Assembly: GCF_011758745.1 (NCBI RefSeq)
Contig: NZ_JAANOV010000001.1
Span: 1,798,001 to 1,862,000 of the forward strand
Source of the DNA: Amycolatopsis granulosa
GTDB taxonomy: Bacteria; Actinomycetota; Actinomycetes; Mycobacteriales; Pseudonocardiaceae
Reading direction: 5' to 3'
Length of the DNA: 64,000 nt
The notes beneath the pieces were generated by a model, which worked only from the letters and a program-made list of their open reading frames with translations, had not been told where the DNA came from and searched no databases. Position 1 is the first letter of the stretch, and every line of letters begins with the position of its first letter. The position numbers were made by a program, and so were the translations under genes. This document shows, one piece after another, positions 36,031 through 43,748 of this stretch.

Positions 36031-37500
36031 ATGACGACCGTGCGGACACTGCTGGAGATCCCGGAACTGCGGCTGCGGCTGCGCACCGGCGCCGGGCGGC
36101 TCGGCTGCGCGGTCAGCCGGATCTACGTGACCGAGCTGCCCGACCCCAGCCGGTACGTCTCGGCGGGCGAGGTCGTCCTGACCGGCTTGCTGTGGTGGCG
36201 CGAACCGGGCGATGCGGAACCGTTCGTCGCCGCGCTCGCCCGGGCCGGGGTCGCCGCGCTGGCCGCCTCCGGTGCCGACACCGGCGGCATCCCCCCGGAC
36301 GTCGTGCAGGCGTGCACGCGGCATCGCATCCCGCTGCTGGAGGTGCCGGCCGACCTGTCGTTCGCGGTGATCACCGAGCGGGTGGTGCTGGAGCTGGCCG
36401 CGGCGCGGGGCGGGGAGCCGAGCGCCGCGCGCAAGCGCTTGCTGGCCGCCGCGACCGAGGACATCTCGCTGCCGGCGCTGGTGCGGCAGGGCGCGGTCGA
36501 ACTGGGCGCGCCGTGCTGGGTCCTGTCGGCCACGGGGCGAGTCGTCGCGGGACCGGCGGATCCCCCCGACGACCTCGCCGGCCTTCCGGACCTCGCTGAG
36601 CACGTCGTGCCCGGCCGCGACCTGACGGTCCACGACGGGTACTCGCTGATTCCCATCGGCGGCAGCTTCGCGGTGCCGTGGCTGCTGGTGGTCGGGCACC
36701 CGGAACCGGGTGAGCTGGCCGGGGAGCTCGCCGATCTGGTGCGGCTGGCCCGGGCGCGGACGGACCAGGTGCGGCGCACGGCCGCCCGCCCTGCCGAACC
36801 GTTGCTGCACGCACTGGCCGGCGGTGGGCCGGTCGCCGACGCCGTCGCCGCCGCCGGCTTGCCGGAGGACAGCGAGATCCGGGTACTGATCGCGCGAGCC
36901 CCCGACGACGGCCCGGACCTCGCGGCGGAGGTGCTGGCCGAACTGCTCGCGGAGGCGCGGCCGGTGGTCGGCGTTCTCGGCGGGGACGCCTGCGCCCTGG
37001 TCGCGGGCCAGGGCAACTGGATGCGGGTGGCGGCCGAGGGCCTGGCCCGGGCGGACCGGCTGATGTCGTGGTCACGCTTCCGGCTGGGTTCCGGCGGCCC
37101 CGCGGGGGTGGACGGTCTGCACGGCGCGACGCAGGAGGCGCGGCACGCGGTCGAGCTGGCGGCCCGCCGCGGCGGGCGGATCGAGCTGGTCGCGGGCGAG
37201 GACCTCGCGGTGCACCAGCTGCTGGCCGCCGGTGCGCCGGACGAGCTGCGCCGCTCGGTGCGCGAGCGGGTGCTCGGGCCGCTGCTCGCCTACGACGCGG
37301 CGCAGGGCACGGACCTGGTGCACACCGTGCGGGTCTACCTGGAGTGCTCTTCGTCGCCGACGGCGGCGGCGCGGGCGCTGCACGTCCACGTCAACACCCT
37401 GCGGTACCGCATCACCCGGGCATCGGAGCTGCTCGGGGTGGACCTCAACGACTTCGTCACGCAGGTGGACGTCTACCTCGCGCTTCAAGTTACCGTCTAA
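36031..37500 (+). CDS. pucR: PucR-family transcriptional regulator
   Basis: 489 residues from ATG 36031, transcribed divergently from the XDH operon. N-terminal purine-catabolism PucR domain (about 1-130, with ITERVVLELAAARG), middle GGDEF-related CdaR-like region, and C-terminal HTH_30 HTVRVYLECSSSPTAAARALHVHVNTLRYRITRASELLGVDL (about 430-475). PucR proteins activate or repress purine degradation. A TACAAA hexamer at 36021-36026 lies 4 bases before the ATG, possibly a -10 element for a nearly leaderless message. It probably controls the adjacent operon. Confidence 0.87.
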   Translation: MTTVRTLLEIPELRLRLRTGAGRLGCAVSRIYVTELPDPSRYVSAGEVVLTGLLWWREPGDAEPFVAALARAGVAALAASGADTGGIPPDVVQACTRHRIPLLEVPADLSFAVITERVVLELAAARGGEPSAARKRLLAAATEDISLPALVRQGAVELGAPCWVLSATGRVVAGPADPPDDLAGLPDLAEHVVPGRDLTVHDGYSLIPIGGSFAVPWLLVVGHPEPGELAGELADLVRLARARTDQVRRTAARPAEPLLHALAGGGPVADAVAAAGLPEDSEIRVLIARAPDDGPDLAAEVLAELLAEARPVVGVLGGDACALVAGQGNWMRVAAEGLARADRLMSWSRFRLGSGGPAGVDGLHGATQEARHAVELAARRGGRIELVAGEDLAVHQLLAAGAPDELRRSVRERVLGPLLAYDAAQGTDLVHTVRVYLECSSSPTAAARALHVHVNTLRYRITRASELLGVDLNDFVTQVDVYLALQVTV

Positions 37501-37517
37501 ACGCGCTAACTGGTAAC
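37489..37517. promoter_or_regulatory. Spaced inverted repeat upstream of the hydrolase
   Basis: GTTACC (37489-37494) and GGTAAC (37512-37517) form an inverted repeat separated by 17 bases. It overlaps the pucR stop codon and lies 10 bases before the hydrolase ATG at 37527. It could be a regulator site; the pairing of half-sites at this distance makes a dimer-of-dimers or looping site more likely than a simple dimer site. Weak evidence. Confidence 0.3.
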
Positions 37518-37526
37518 GTCCGCGCC

Positions 37527-38330
37527 ATGGAGCGATTCGAGACGCCGGGCGGCACAGTGCGCTGGACGCGGTCCGGTGCGGGCTCGCCCGTGGTATTGAT
37601 GCACGGCACGCCCTTCTCGTCGTACGTCTGGCGCGATGTCGCGGCGGCACTGGCAGACCGGCACGAAGTGTTCGCGTGGGACATGCTGGGATACGGGCAG
37701 TCCGAGAAACGGGCCGGTCAGGACGTGTCGCTGGGCACGCAGGCGAAGATTTTCACGTCGCTGCTGGAGCACTGGGGCCTGGACGAACCGGCGGTGGTGG
37801 CGCACGACTTCGGCGGCGTGGTGTCGCTGCGCGCCCACCTGCTGCACGGCGCGCGGTACCGCCGGCTCGCGCTGGTGGACGCGGTGGCGATCGCACCCTG
37901 GGGCACGTCGTTCTTCCGGCTGGTGCGCGAGAACGCGGCTGTCTTCGAGCGCCTGCCGGCCCACCTGCACGAAGCGATCGTGCGCACCCAGACGGCGACG
38001 GCGTCCCGGCCGGGCCTGCGTGCTGAGGTGCTGGACCGGCTGGCGCAGCCGTGGCTCGGCGACGACGGCCAGGCCGCGTTCTACCGGCAGATGGCGCAGG
38101 CGGACCAGCGCTTCACCGACGAGATCGAGCCCCTGCTGGGTTCGCTGAACCTGCCGGTGCTGGTGTGCTGGGGCGAGGCGGACGAGTGGCTGCCCGTCGA
38201 GCGGGGCAAGGACCTCGCGTCCCGCATCCCGGGCGCACGGCTACGGCTGTTGCCCGGCGCGGGTCACCTGGTGCAGGAGGACGCGCCGGCCGCACTCACC
38301 GCCACCCTGCTGGACTTCCTCGCCACCTGA
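37527..38330 (+). CDS. Haloalkane-dehalogenase-like alpha/beta hydrolase
   Basis: 267 residues. The nucleophile elbow is VAHDFGGVVS with an aspartate at position 94 instead of the usual serine, the hallmark of haloalkane dehalogenases, epoxide hydrolases and fluoroacetate dehalogenases; HGTPFSSYVWRDV is the oxyanion region. Catalytic acid D219 (WGEADEWLP) and base H247 (GAGHLVQ) complete the triad. Distinguishing dehalogenase from epoxide hydrolase needs the cap-domain halide-binding residues, which I cannot place. Starts 26 bases after the pucR stop, so it may share a transcript with it. Confidence 0.82.
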   Translation: MERFETPGGTVRWTRSGAGSPVVLMHGTPFSSYVWRDVAAALADRHEVFAWDMLGYGQSEKRAGQDVSLGTQAKIFTSLLEHWGLDEPAVVAHDFGGVVSLRAHLLHGARYRRLALVDAVAIAPWGTSFFRLVRENAAVFERLPAHLHEAIVRTQTATASRPGLRAEVLDRLAQPWLGDDGQAAFYRQMAQADQRFTDEIEPLLGSLNLPVLVCWGEADEWLPVERGKDLASRIPGARLRLLPGAGHLVQEDAPAALTATLLDFLAT

Positions 38331-38336
38331 CCGCAC

Positions 38337-38377
38337 GGGAGCGCGGGACTCGCGATCGCCGCGGGTCCCACGCTCCC
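38337..38377. terminator. Bidirectional terminator between hydrolase and aceB
   Basis: GGGAGCG (38337-38343) pairs with CGCTCCC (38371-38377). After one C/A mismatch a second stem follows, GGGACTCGCG with CGCGGGTCCC (one G-T pair). The whole hairpin fits the gap between convergent genes, and both strands give the same structure. Confidence 0.65.
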
Positions 38378-38385
38378 GGCCGGGG

Positions 38386-39960
38386 CTACTTGATCCGCTC
38401 GTAGGCGGGCAGGGTCAGGAAGTCGACGAACTCGTCGGCGAGCGCGACCTCCTCGAACACCTCGATCGCCGGGGCGAGCAGGTCGGCCGGGATCTGCCCG
38501 TCGAGCTCCTTGCGGACGTCGTCGAGCACCGACCTGACCAGCTCGCGGGTGACCTTCTGGCCGTTGTCGAGCTCCGTGCCGTTCTGCACCCACTGCCAGA
38601 TCTGCGACCGCGAGATCTCCGCGGTGGCGGCGTCCTCCATCAGGTTGTGGATGCCCGCCGCGCCGTTGCCGCCCAGCCACGAGGCGATGTAGCGGACGCC
38701 GACGTCGACCGCGCCGCGCAGGCCGGCCTCGGTGGCGCTGCCCTCGGTGCTCGCCACGTCGAGCAGCTGGTCCGCGGTGACCGAGACGTCCTCACGCAGC
38801 CTGTCGAGCTGGTTCGGCTTGTCGCCGAGGACCTTGTCGAACTCCTCCTTGCACAGCTCGACCATGCCCGGGTGCGCGACCCACGAGCCGTCGAACCCGT
38901 CGTTCGCCTCGCGCGCCTTGTCGGCGTGCACCTTCTTGGAGGCGTTCTCGTTGACCTCGGGGTCCTTGCTCGGGATGAACGCCGCCATGCCGCCGATCGC
39001 GAACGCGCCGCGCTTGTGGCAGGTGCGCACCAGCAGCTCGGTGTAGGCACGCATGAACGGCGCCGTCATGGTGACGCTGTTGCGGTCGGGCAGCACGAAC
39101 TTCTCGCCCGCGTCGCGGAAGTACTTGATGACGCTGAACAGGTAGTCCCAGCGGCCTGCGTTGAGGCCCGAGGCGTGCTCGCGCAGCTCGTAGAGGATCT
39201 CCTCCATCTCGAACGCGGCCGGGATGGTCTCGATCAGCACCGTGGCGCGGATGGTGCCGTGCTCGATGCCCAGCTCCTTCTCGGCCCAGGAGAACACGTC
39301 GTTCCACAGGCGGGCCTCGAGGTGGCTTTCCATCTTCGGCAGGTAGAAGTACGGGCCCTTGTCACTGGCCAGCAGGGCGCGGACGTTGTGGAAGAAGTAC
39401 AGGCCGAAGTCGACGAGCGCGCCGACGCCCTTGCGGCCGTCGAAGGTCAGGTTGTGCTCGTCGAGGTGCCAGCCGCGCGGGCGGACCACGATCGTCGCCA
39501 GCGGGGCGTCCTTGCGCAGCTCGTAGTGCTTGCCGTTCGAGTCGAGCTCGATCGTGCCGCGGATGGCGTCGGACAGGTTGACCTGCCCGCCGACGACGTT
39601 GTGCCAGTGCGGGGTGTTGGCGTCCTCGAAGTCGGCCAGCCACACCTTGGCGCCCGAGTTGAGCGCGTTGATCGTCATCTTGCGCTCGGTCGGACCGGTG
39701 ATCTCCACGCGCCGGTCGCGCAGGGCGGGCGGCGCCTCGGCGACCTTCCAGTCGCCCTCGCGGATCTCCTTGGTCTCGGGGAGGAAGTCCAGGCGCCCGG
39801 TGCGCTTGGCCTCCTCGCGTCGCTTCGCGCGCGCGGCGAGCAGCTCGTCGCGGCGGGCCGCGAAGTTCGTGTGCAGCCCGGCCAGGAAGTCCAGCGCTTC
39901 CCGGGTCAGGATCTCGTCGCCTCGCTCGACGGCGCCGCCGAGCACCTGGACGTCAGCCAT
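38386..39960 (-). CDS. aceB: Malate synthase A
   Basis: Condenses glyoxylate with acetyl-CoA to malate. 524 residues from ATG 39960 (MADVQVLGG), with GGGAG 9 bases upstream; a longer reading frame exists but that extension runs into the promoter region. TIM-barrel signatures: VRPRGWHLDEHN, with catalytic arginine; KMESHLEARLW; LIETIPAAFEMEEILYELREH (acetyl-CoA and metal-ligand region, E and D); and DGSWVAHPG. Length and motifs match isoform A. Isocitrate lyase is not in the window. Divergent from the IclR gene and sharing a 15-base imperfect palindrome with it. Confidence 0.97.
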   Translation of the reverse strand: MADVQVLGGAVERGDEILTREALDFLAGLHTNFAARRDELLAARAKRREEAKRTGRLDFLPETKEIREGDWKVAEAPPALRDRRVEITGPTERKMTINALNSGAKVWLADFEDANTPHWHNVVGGQVNLSDAIRGTIELDSNGKHYELRKDAPLATIVVRPRGWHLDEHNLTFDGRKGVGALVDFGLYFFHNVRALLASDKGPYFYLPKMESHLEARLWNDVFSWAEKELGIEHGTIRATVLIETIPAAFEMEEILYELREHASGLNAGRWDYLFSVIKYFRDAGEKFVLPDRNSVTMTAPFMRAYTELLVRTCHKRGAFAIGGMAAFIPSKDPEVNENASKKVHADKAREANDGFDGSWVAHPGMVELCKEEFDKVLGDKPNQLDRLREDVSVTADQLLDVASTEGSATEAGLRGAVDVGVRYIASWLGGNGAAGIHNLMEDAATAEISRSQIWQWVQNGTELDNGQKVTRELVRSVLDDVRKELDGQIPADLLAPAIEVFEEVALADEFVDFLTLPAYERIK

Positions 39961-40006
39961 GCGGAACACTCCCAGAAGGACTTGCGGTTTGGTTTTTACA
40001 TCCCGG

Positions 40007-40029
40007 ACTATAGTTTCTGCATAGCGGAA
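40007..40029. promoter_or_regulatory. Divergent aceB/iclR promoter with IclR-like operator
   Basis: TTCTGCATAGCGGAA (40015-40029) is an imperfect palindrome of TTC-N-GC-ATA-GC-N-GAA form, resembling operators bound by IclR-family repressors in actinobacteria. It abuts ACTATAGT (40007-40014), itself a palindrome that reads TATAGT as a -10 on both strands. A regulator bound here would control both genes. GAGGAG lies 4-9 bases before the iclR GTG. The ligand is presumably glyoxylate-pathway related, which is inference. Confidence 0.55.
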
Positions 40030-40049
40030 GCTCAATGTGAGGAGACGCG

Positions 40050-40844
40050 GTGGCCGAAGAGAAGGTGGGACGGGACGGCGGGGTCGGCGGGGTCGGCGGG
40101 GTCGGCGGGGTCCAGTCGCTGCGCCGCGCGTTCGAACTGCTCGAGCGGCTGGCGGACACCGGCGGTGAGGCCAGCCTGTCCGAGCTCGCGGCCAGCTCGG
40201 GTTTGCCGATGCCGACGATCCACCGCCTGATCCGCACGCTCGTGCAGCTCGGCTATGTGCGGCAGAACACCAACCGGAGGTACGCGCTCGGCGCCCGGCT
40301 CATCCGCCTGGGTGAGAACGCGAGCATGCAGTTCGGCGCCTGGGCGCGCCCGCTGCTGGCCGAACTGGTCGAAGCGACCGGCGAGACGGCCAACCTGGCG
40401 GTCCTGGAGCGCGACGAGGTGGTGTACGTGTCGCAGGTGCCGTCGAAGCACTCGATGCGGATGTTCACCGAGGTCGGGCGGCGCGTGCTGCCGCACGGCA
40501 CCGGGGTCGGGAAGGCGATCCTGTCGCAGCTGCCCACCGAGGAGGTGCGGGCGCTGCTGAGCCGCACCGGGATGCCCGCCTACACCGACCACACCTTCAC
40601 CGATCCGGATGCGCTGCTGGCCCACCTGGCGCAGGTGGCGGCGCAGGGTTACGCGGTGGACGAGAGCGAGCAGGAGCTGGGGGTGCGGTGTGTCGCCGTT
40701 GCCTTGACCGGCACCCCGGCCCCGGCGGCGGTCTCGGTGTCCGGCCCGTCCGGCCGGTTGACGCTGGACGCGGTCTCGCGGATCGCCCCGCTGGTGCAGG
40801 CCACCGCGGCGACGTTGTCGACCTACCTGGAGGAGAGCGCCTGA
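40050..40844 (+). CDS. IclR-family transcriptional regulator
   Basis: 264 residues, GTG start with GAGGAG upstream. Residues about 8-21 are Gly-Gly-Val repeats encoded by four tandem copies of a 9-base unit (40077-40112). Winged HTH at about 23-85 (SLRRAFELLERLADTGGEASLSELAASSGLPMPTIHRLIRTLVQLGYVRQ), then the IclR ligand domain with VSQVPSKHSMRMFTEVGRRVLPHGTGVGKAIL and the closing VDESEQELGVRCVAV. Located next to malate synthase, as is iclR in many bacteria, so it probably regulates aceB. Confidence 0.88.
   Translation: MAEEKVGRDGGVGGVGGVGGVQSLRRAFELLERLADTGGEASLSELAASSGLPMPTIHRLIRTLVQLGYVRQNTNRRYALGARLIRLGENASMQFGAWARPLLAELVEATGETANLAVLERDEVVYVSQVPSKHSMRMFTEVGRRVLPHGTGVGKAILSQLPTEEVRALLSRTGMPAYTDHTFTDPDALLAHLAQVAAQGYAVDESEQELGVRCVAVALTGTPAPAAVSVSGPSGRLTLDAVSRIAPLVQATAATLSTYLEESA
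40077..40112 (+). repeat. Four tandem copies of a 9-base unit in iclR
   Basis: GGCGGGGTC repeats perfectly four times (starts 40077, 40086, 40095, 40104), coding for a Gly-Gly-Val linker just before the DNA-binding domain. A 9-base unit keeps the frame, so slippage would change linker length without destroying the protein. Confidence 0.85.
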
Positions 40845-40886
40845 GTCGGCCCGCCGACCGGGGAACGGCCAACACGGCGCCACCAG

Positions 40887-40919
40887 CGGCCAACACGCCG
40901 GCGCCCGGCGTGTTGGCCG
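40887..40919. terminator. 15-base-pair hairpin after iclR
   Basis: CGGCCAACACGCCGG (40887-40901), loop CGC, CCGGCGTGTTGGCCG (40905-40919): 15 perfect base pairs. A partial copy of the left arm, CGGCCAACACG, sits at 40866-40876, so alternative pairings are possible. Located 43 bases after the iclR stop in the gap between convergent iclR and ftsY, so it can serve as a terminator for the plus-strand transcript. Confidence 0.65.
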
Positions 40920-40935
40920 GTCTGGGTGGTGACAA

Positions 40936-40969
40936 AAAGAGGAGCGCGCCGCCCTCCCCTGCGGCGCGC
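40936..40969 (-). terminator. Rho-independent terminator of ftsY
   Basis: On the minus strand GCGCGCCGC pairs with GCGGCGCGC (plus coordinates 40944-40952 and 40961-40969, 8-base loop), followed immediately by a T-rich tail (the complement of GACAAAAAGAGGA at 40931-40943). This stem-plus-U-run layout is the classical intrinsic terminator, 77 bases after the ftsY stop. Confidence 0.75.
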
Positions 40970-41045
40970 CCGTTCCTACCCTGACGTGGCTCGGCCTCGC
41001 TTGTACAGCGTTACCCGACACCCCCACCCGAACGAGTGACGGCGC

Positions 41046-42452
41046 TCATCCCAGCAAGGCGTCGACGAAGGCGGCCGGCTCGAAGGGCGCCAGGTCGTCC
41101 GGCCCTTCGCCCAGTCCCACGAGCTTGACGGGCACGCCGAGCTCCCGCTGGACCTGGAACACGATGCCGCCCTTGGCGGTCCCGTCGAGCTTGGTCAGCA
41201 CGATCCCGCTGACGTCCACGACCTCGCGGAACACCCGGGCCTGCATCAGGCCGTTCTGGCCGGTCGTCGCGTCCAGGACGAGGAGCACCTCGTCCACCTT
41301 GGCCTGCTTCTCCACCACCCGCTTGACCTTGCCGAGCTCGTCCATCAAGCCGGTCTTGGTGTGCAGCCGCCCCGCCGTGTCGATCAGCACCGCGTCGACA
41401 CCGGCGGTCACGCCGCGCTTGACCGCGTCGAACGCCACCGACGCCGGGTCGGCACCCTCCTTGCCGCGCACCACCTCGGCCCCGACCCGCTCCGACCAGG
41501 TCTGCAACTGGTCGGCGGCCGCGGCGCGGAAGGTGTCCGCCGCGCCGAGCAGGACCTCACTGCCCTGCGCGACCAGCACTCGCGCGAGCTTGCCGGTGGT
41601 GGTGGTCTTGCCGGTGCCGTTCACCCCGGCGACCAGGACGACCGCCGGCTGCTTGGCGCCGTCCACGGTGTGCGCCAGCGCGCGCACCGAGCGGTCCCAG
41701 TTCGGGTGCAGCGCATCGGTCAGCACCGTCTTGAGCACGGTGCGCGCCTCCGCCGAGGTCCGCACGGCACGCGCGGTCAGCTCGGTGCGCAGCTTCTCCA
41801 CGATCTCGGTGGTGGTGGCCGCTCCGAGGTCCGCCATCAGCAGCGTGTCCTCGACGTCCTGCCACGAGTCCTCGTCGAGGTCACCGGCGCCGAGCAGGCC
41901 GAGCAGGCTCTGCCCGAACATCGACCGCGACTTCGACAAGCGGCCGCGCAGCCGCTCGATCCGCCCGCCGACCGGCTCCGGCTCCTCGACCGCGACGGCC
42001 GACGGCTCCGGTTCCCGGGCGGCCGGGACCTGCGGCGCCTCGGTGACCGGCGGCGCAGCCGGGGTCTCGGGTGCGGGCGGCACCGACGGGACTTCGGTGT
42101 CCGGCGGTGCGGCTCCGGCCTCCGGCAGGCCCACGTCGACGATGCCGCGGCGGGGCGCGTCACGGGGCACGGACGCGTCGTCGCCGACGCCGGGCTGCCC
42201 GTCGACCTCGGTGCGCTCGCCCGCGGGGTGCTCGGGCGGTTCGACCGTCTCCGTCTTCTGCCCACCAGGCGCCAGGGCGATACCGCCACCGGCCTGGTAG
42301 CCCCCGCCTCTCGGCGGCTTCGTCTCCCGCTCGGCCTCGGCCTCGGTCAGGCTGATCTTGCGCCGGCGGGCGACGACCAGACCGCTGATGAGGAGGATCG
42401 CCAGCAGGACGACGACCACCAGGATGATCCAGAACCAGAGGTTTTCCGCCAC
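41046..42452 (-). CDS. ftsY: SRP receptor FtsY
   Basis: Membrane GTPase that docks the SRP-ribosome complex. 468 residues from GTG 42452 (GAGGA 7 bases upstream). Residues 1-30 are hydrophobic (LWFWIILVVVVLLAILLISG), a membrane anchor unlike E. coli FtsY; then an acidic Glu/Pro/Ala-rich region (about 35-170). NG domain: MFGQSLLGLLGAGDLDED, P-loop GVNGTGKTTTTGKLA, DTAGRLHTKTGLMDELGK, TKLDGTAKGG. In related genomes ftsY is adjacent to amt on one side and to smc on the other; here both neighbours are replaced by accessory genes. Confidence 0.97.
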   Translation of the reverse strand: MAENLWFWIILVVVVLLAILLISGLVVARRRKISLTEAEAERETKPPRGGGYQAGGGIALAPGGQKTETVEPPEHPAGERTEVDGQPGVGDDASVPRDAPRRGIVDVGLPEAGAAPPDTEVPSVPPAPETPAAPPVTEAPQVPAAREPEPSAVAVEEPEPVGGRIERLRGRLSKSRSMFGQSLLGLLGAGDLDEDSWQDVEDTLLMADLGAATTTEIVEKLRTELTARAVRTSAEARTVLKTVLTDALHPNWDRSVRALAHTVDGAKQPAVVLVAGVNGTGKTTTTGKLARVLVAQGSEVLLGAADTFRAAAADQLQTWSERVGAEVVRGKEGADPASVAFDAVKRGVTAGVDAVLIDTAGRLHTKTGLMDELGKVKRVVEKQAKVDEVLLVLDATTGQNGLMQARVFREVVDVSGIVLTKLDGTAKGGIVFQVQRELGVPVKLVGLGEGPDDLAPFEPAAFVDALLG

Positions 42453-42532
42453 GTCGTCATCCTCGCATCCGTTGACCGGCCGGGCAGGGCACCCCTCACG
42501 GACTCGGCTGGGACAAGAAATCACCGGATGTC

Positions 42533-42570
42533 TTGCGTTCCGGTCAAAAGTGGACTAGACCACTCGGTCA
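42533..42570 (+). promoter_or_regulatory. anmK promoter with embedded DasR-type operator
   Basis: TTGCGT (42533-42538), 17 bases, then TAGACC (42556-42561) fit a -35/-10 pair; the -10 is weak. AGTGGACTAGACCACT (42549-42564) covers the -10 and is symmetric except at the two bases of the central ACTAGA, one base off the DasR dre consensus A(C/G)TGGTCTAGACCA(C/G)T. The ATG at 42570 is 8 bases after TAGACC, close to a leaderless arrangement. DasR in Streptomyces represses N-acetylglucosamine genes until GlcN-6-P signals induction. Confidence 0.6.
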
Positions 42571-43748
42571 TGCGCGTCGTCGGGCTGATCTCCGGCACGT
42601 CGGTCGACGGGATCGACGTGGCGGTCGCCGAACTGGACGTGACCGGCGACGAGGTCGTGCTCGCCCCGCTCGGGCACAACTCACTTCCCTACCCGGAGGA
42701 CCTGCGGCGCGAGCTGCTCGCCGCGCTGCCGCCGGCCGCGGCCACGCTGGAGCAGGTGACCCGGCTCGACACCCTTGTCGGGCAGGCGTTCGGCGAGGCC
42801 GCCGCCACGATGTCCGCCGGAGCCGACCTGGTCGCCTCGCTCGGCCAGACCGTGTTCCACTGGGTCGAAGGCGGTCGCGCTCGCGGCTCCCTGCAACTGG
42901 GCCGGCCGGCCTGGATCGCCGAGCGCACCGGACTGCCGGTGGTCGCCGACCTGCGTGTCCGCGACATCGCCGCGGGCGGGCACGGCGCTCCCCTGGCGAG
43001 CACCCTGGACGCGCTGTGGCTGCACGACCTGGCGCCGGCGGTCGCGCTGAACCTCGGCGGCATCGCCAACGTCACGGTCGTGCGAGCGGACGGGGTGCTG
43101 GCCTTCGACACCGGCCCGGGCAACGCGCTGCTGGACCTGGCGGCGCACGACGTCACCGGCGGCGCCCAGAGCAGCGACCTCGACGGTGCGATCGCCGCCC
43201 GTGGCCGGGTCCACCCCGAGCTGCTGGAGCGCCTGCTCGCCGAGCCCTACTACTCGGCGCCGCCACCGAAGTCGACCGGCAAGGAGCTGTTCCACGCCGG
43301 TTACCTGCGCGCCGCGGCCGCCGGCCTCGACGTGGCGGACGAGGACCTGCTCGCCACCCTCACCGAGCTGACCGCCGTCACCGTGGCGCGCGCCTGCGCC
43401 GAGGCCACCACGGTGATCGCCTCCGGCGGCGGCGCGGACAACCCGTCGCTGATGCGCGCACTCGCCCGCCACCTGCCCGGCACCCGGCTGGCGACCAGCG
43501 ACGAGTTCGGCCTGCCGCGCTCGGCGAAGGAGGCGTATCTGACCGCGCTGCTCGGCTGGCTCACCTGGCACGGCATCCCCGCGAACCTGCCGGCCGCGAC
43601 CGGTGCCCGCGGGCCGCGCCTGCTCGGCAGCATCACCCCCGGCACGCACCCGCTCGCGATGCCCGCTCCCCATCCGGCGACCGTCACCCGTCTGCAGGTA
43701 GCGGCTGCCCCGGCCCAACCGATAGGAGTGCCAGATGCACCCAGTTGA
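42570..43748 (+). CDS. anmK: Anhydro-N-acetylmuramic acid kinase
   Basis: Phosphorylates and opens anhMurNAc to MurNAc-6-P in peptidoglycan recycling. 392 residues from ATG 42570. Hallmarks: GLISGTSVDGIDVAV at the start, SLGQTVFHW, GGHGAPLAS, NLGGIANVT, DTGPGNALLD and SGGGADNPSLM. Actinobacterial anhMurNAc comes from lytic transglycosylases. No MurQ etherase gene is seen in the window. The transporter gene begins 14 bases before its stop, so the two are coupled. A dre-like operator overlaps its promoter. Confidence 0.95.
   Translation: MRVVGLISGTSVDGIDVAVAELDVTGDEVVLAPLGHNSLPYPEDLRRELLAALPPAAATLEQVTRLDTLVGQAFGEAAATMSAGADLVASLGQTVFHWVEGGRARGSLQLGRPAWIAERTGLPVVADLRVRDIAAGGHGAPLASTLDALWLHDLAPAVALNLGGIANVTVVRADGVLAFDTGPGNALLDLAAHDVTGGAQSSDLDGAIAARGRVHPELLERLLAEPYYSAPPPKSTGKELFHAGYLRAAAAGLDVADEDLLATLTELTAVTVARACAEATTVIASGGGADNPSLMRALARHLPGTRLATSDEFGLPRSAKEAYLTALLGWLTWHGIPANLPAATGARGPRLLGSITPGTHPLAMPAPHPATVTRLQVAAAPAQPIGVPDAPS

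Noticed and set aside
40077-40112. Possible CRISPR-like tandem repeat
   Set aside because: Unit is 9 bases with no spacers, lies inside a coding sequence and keeps the reading frame.
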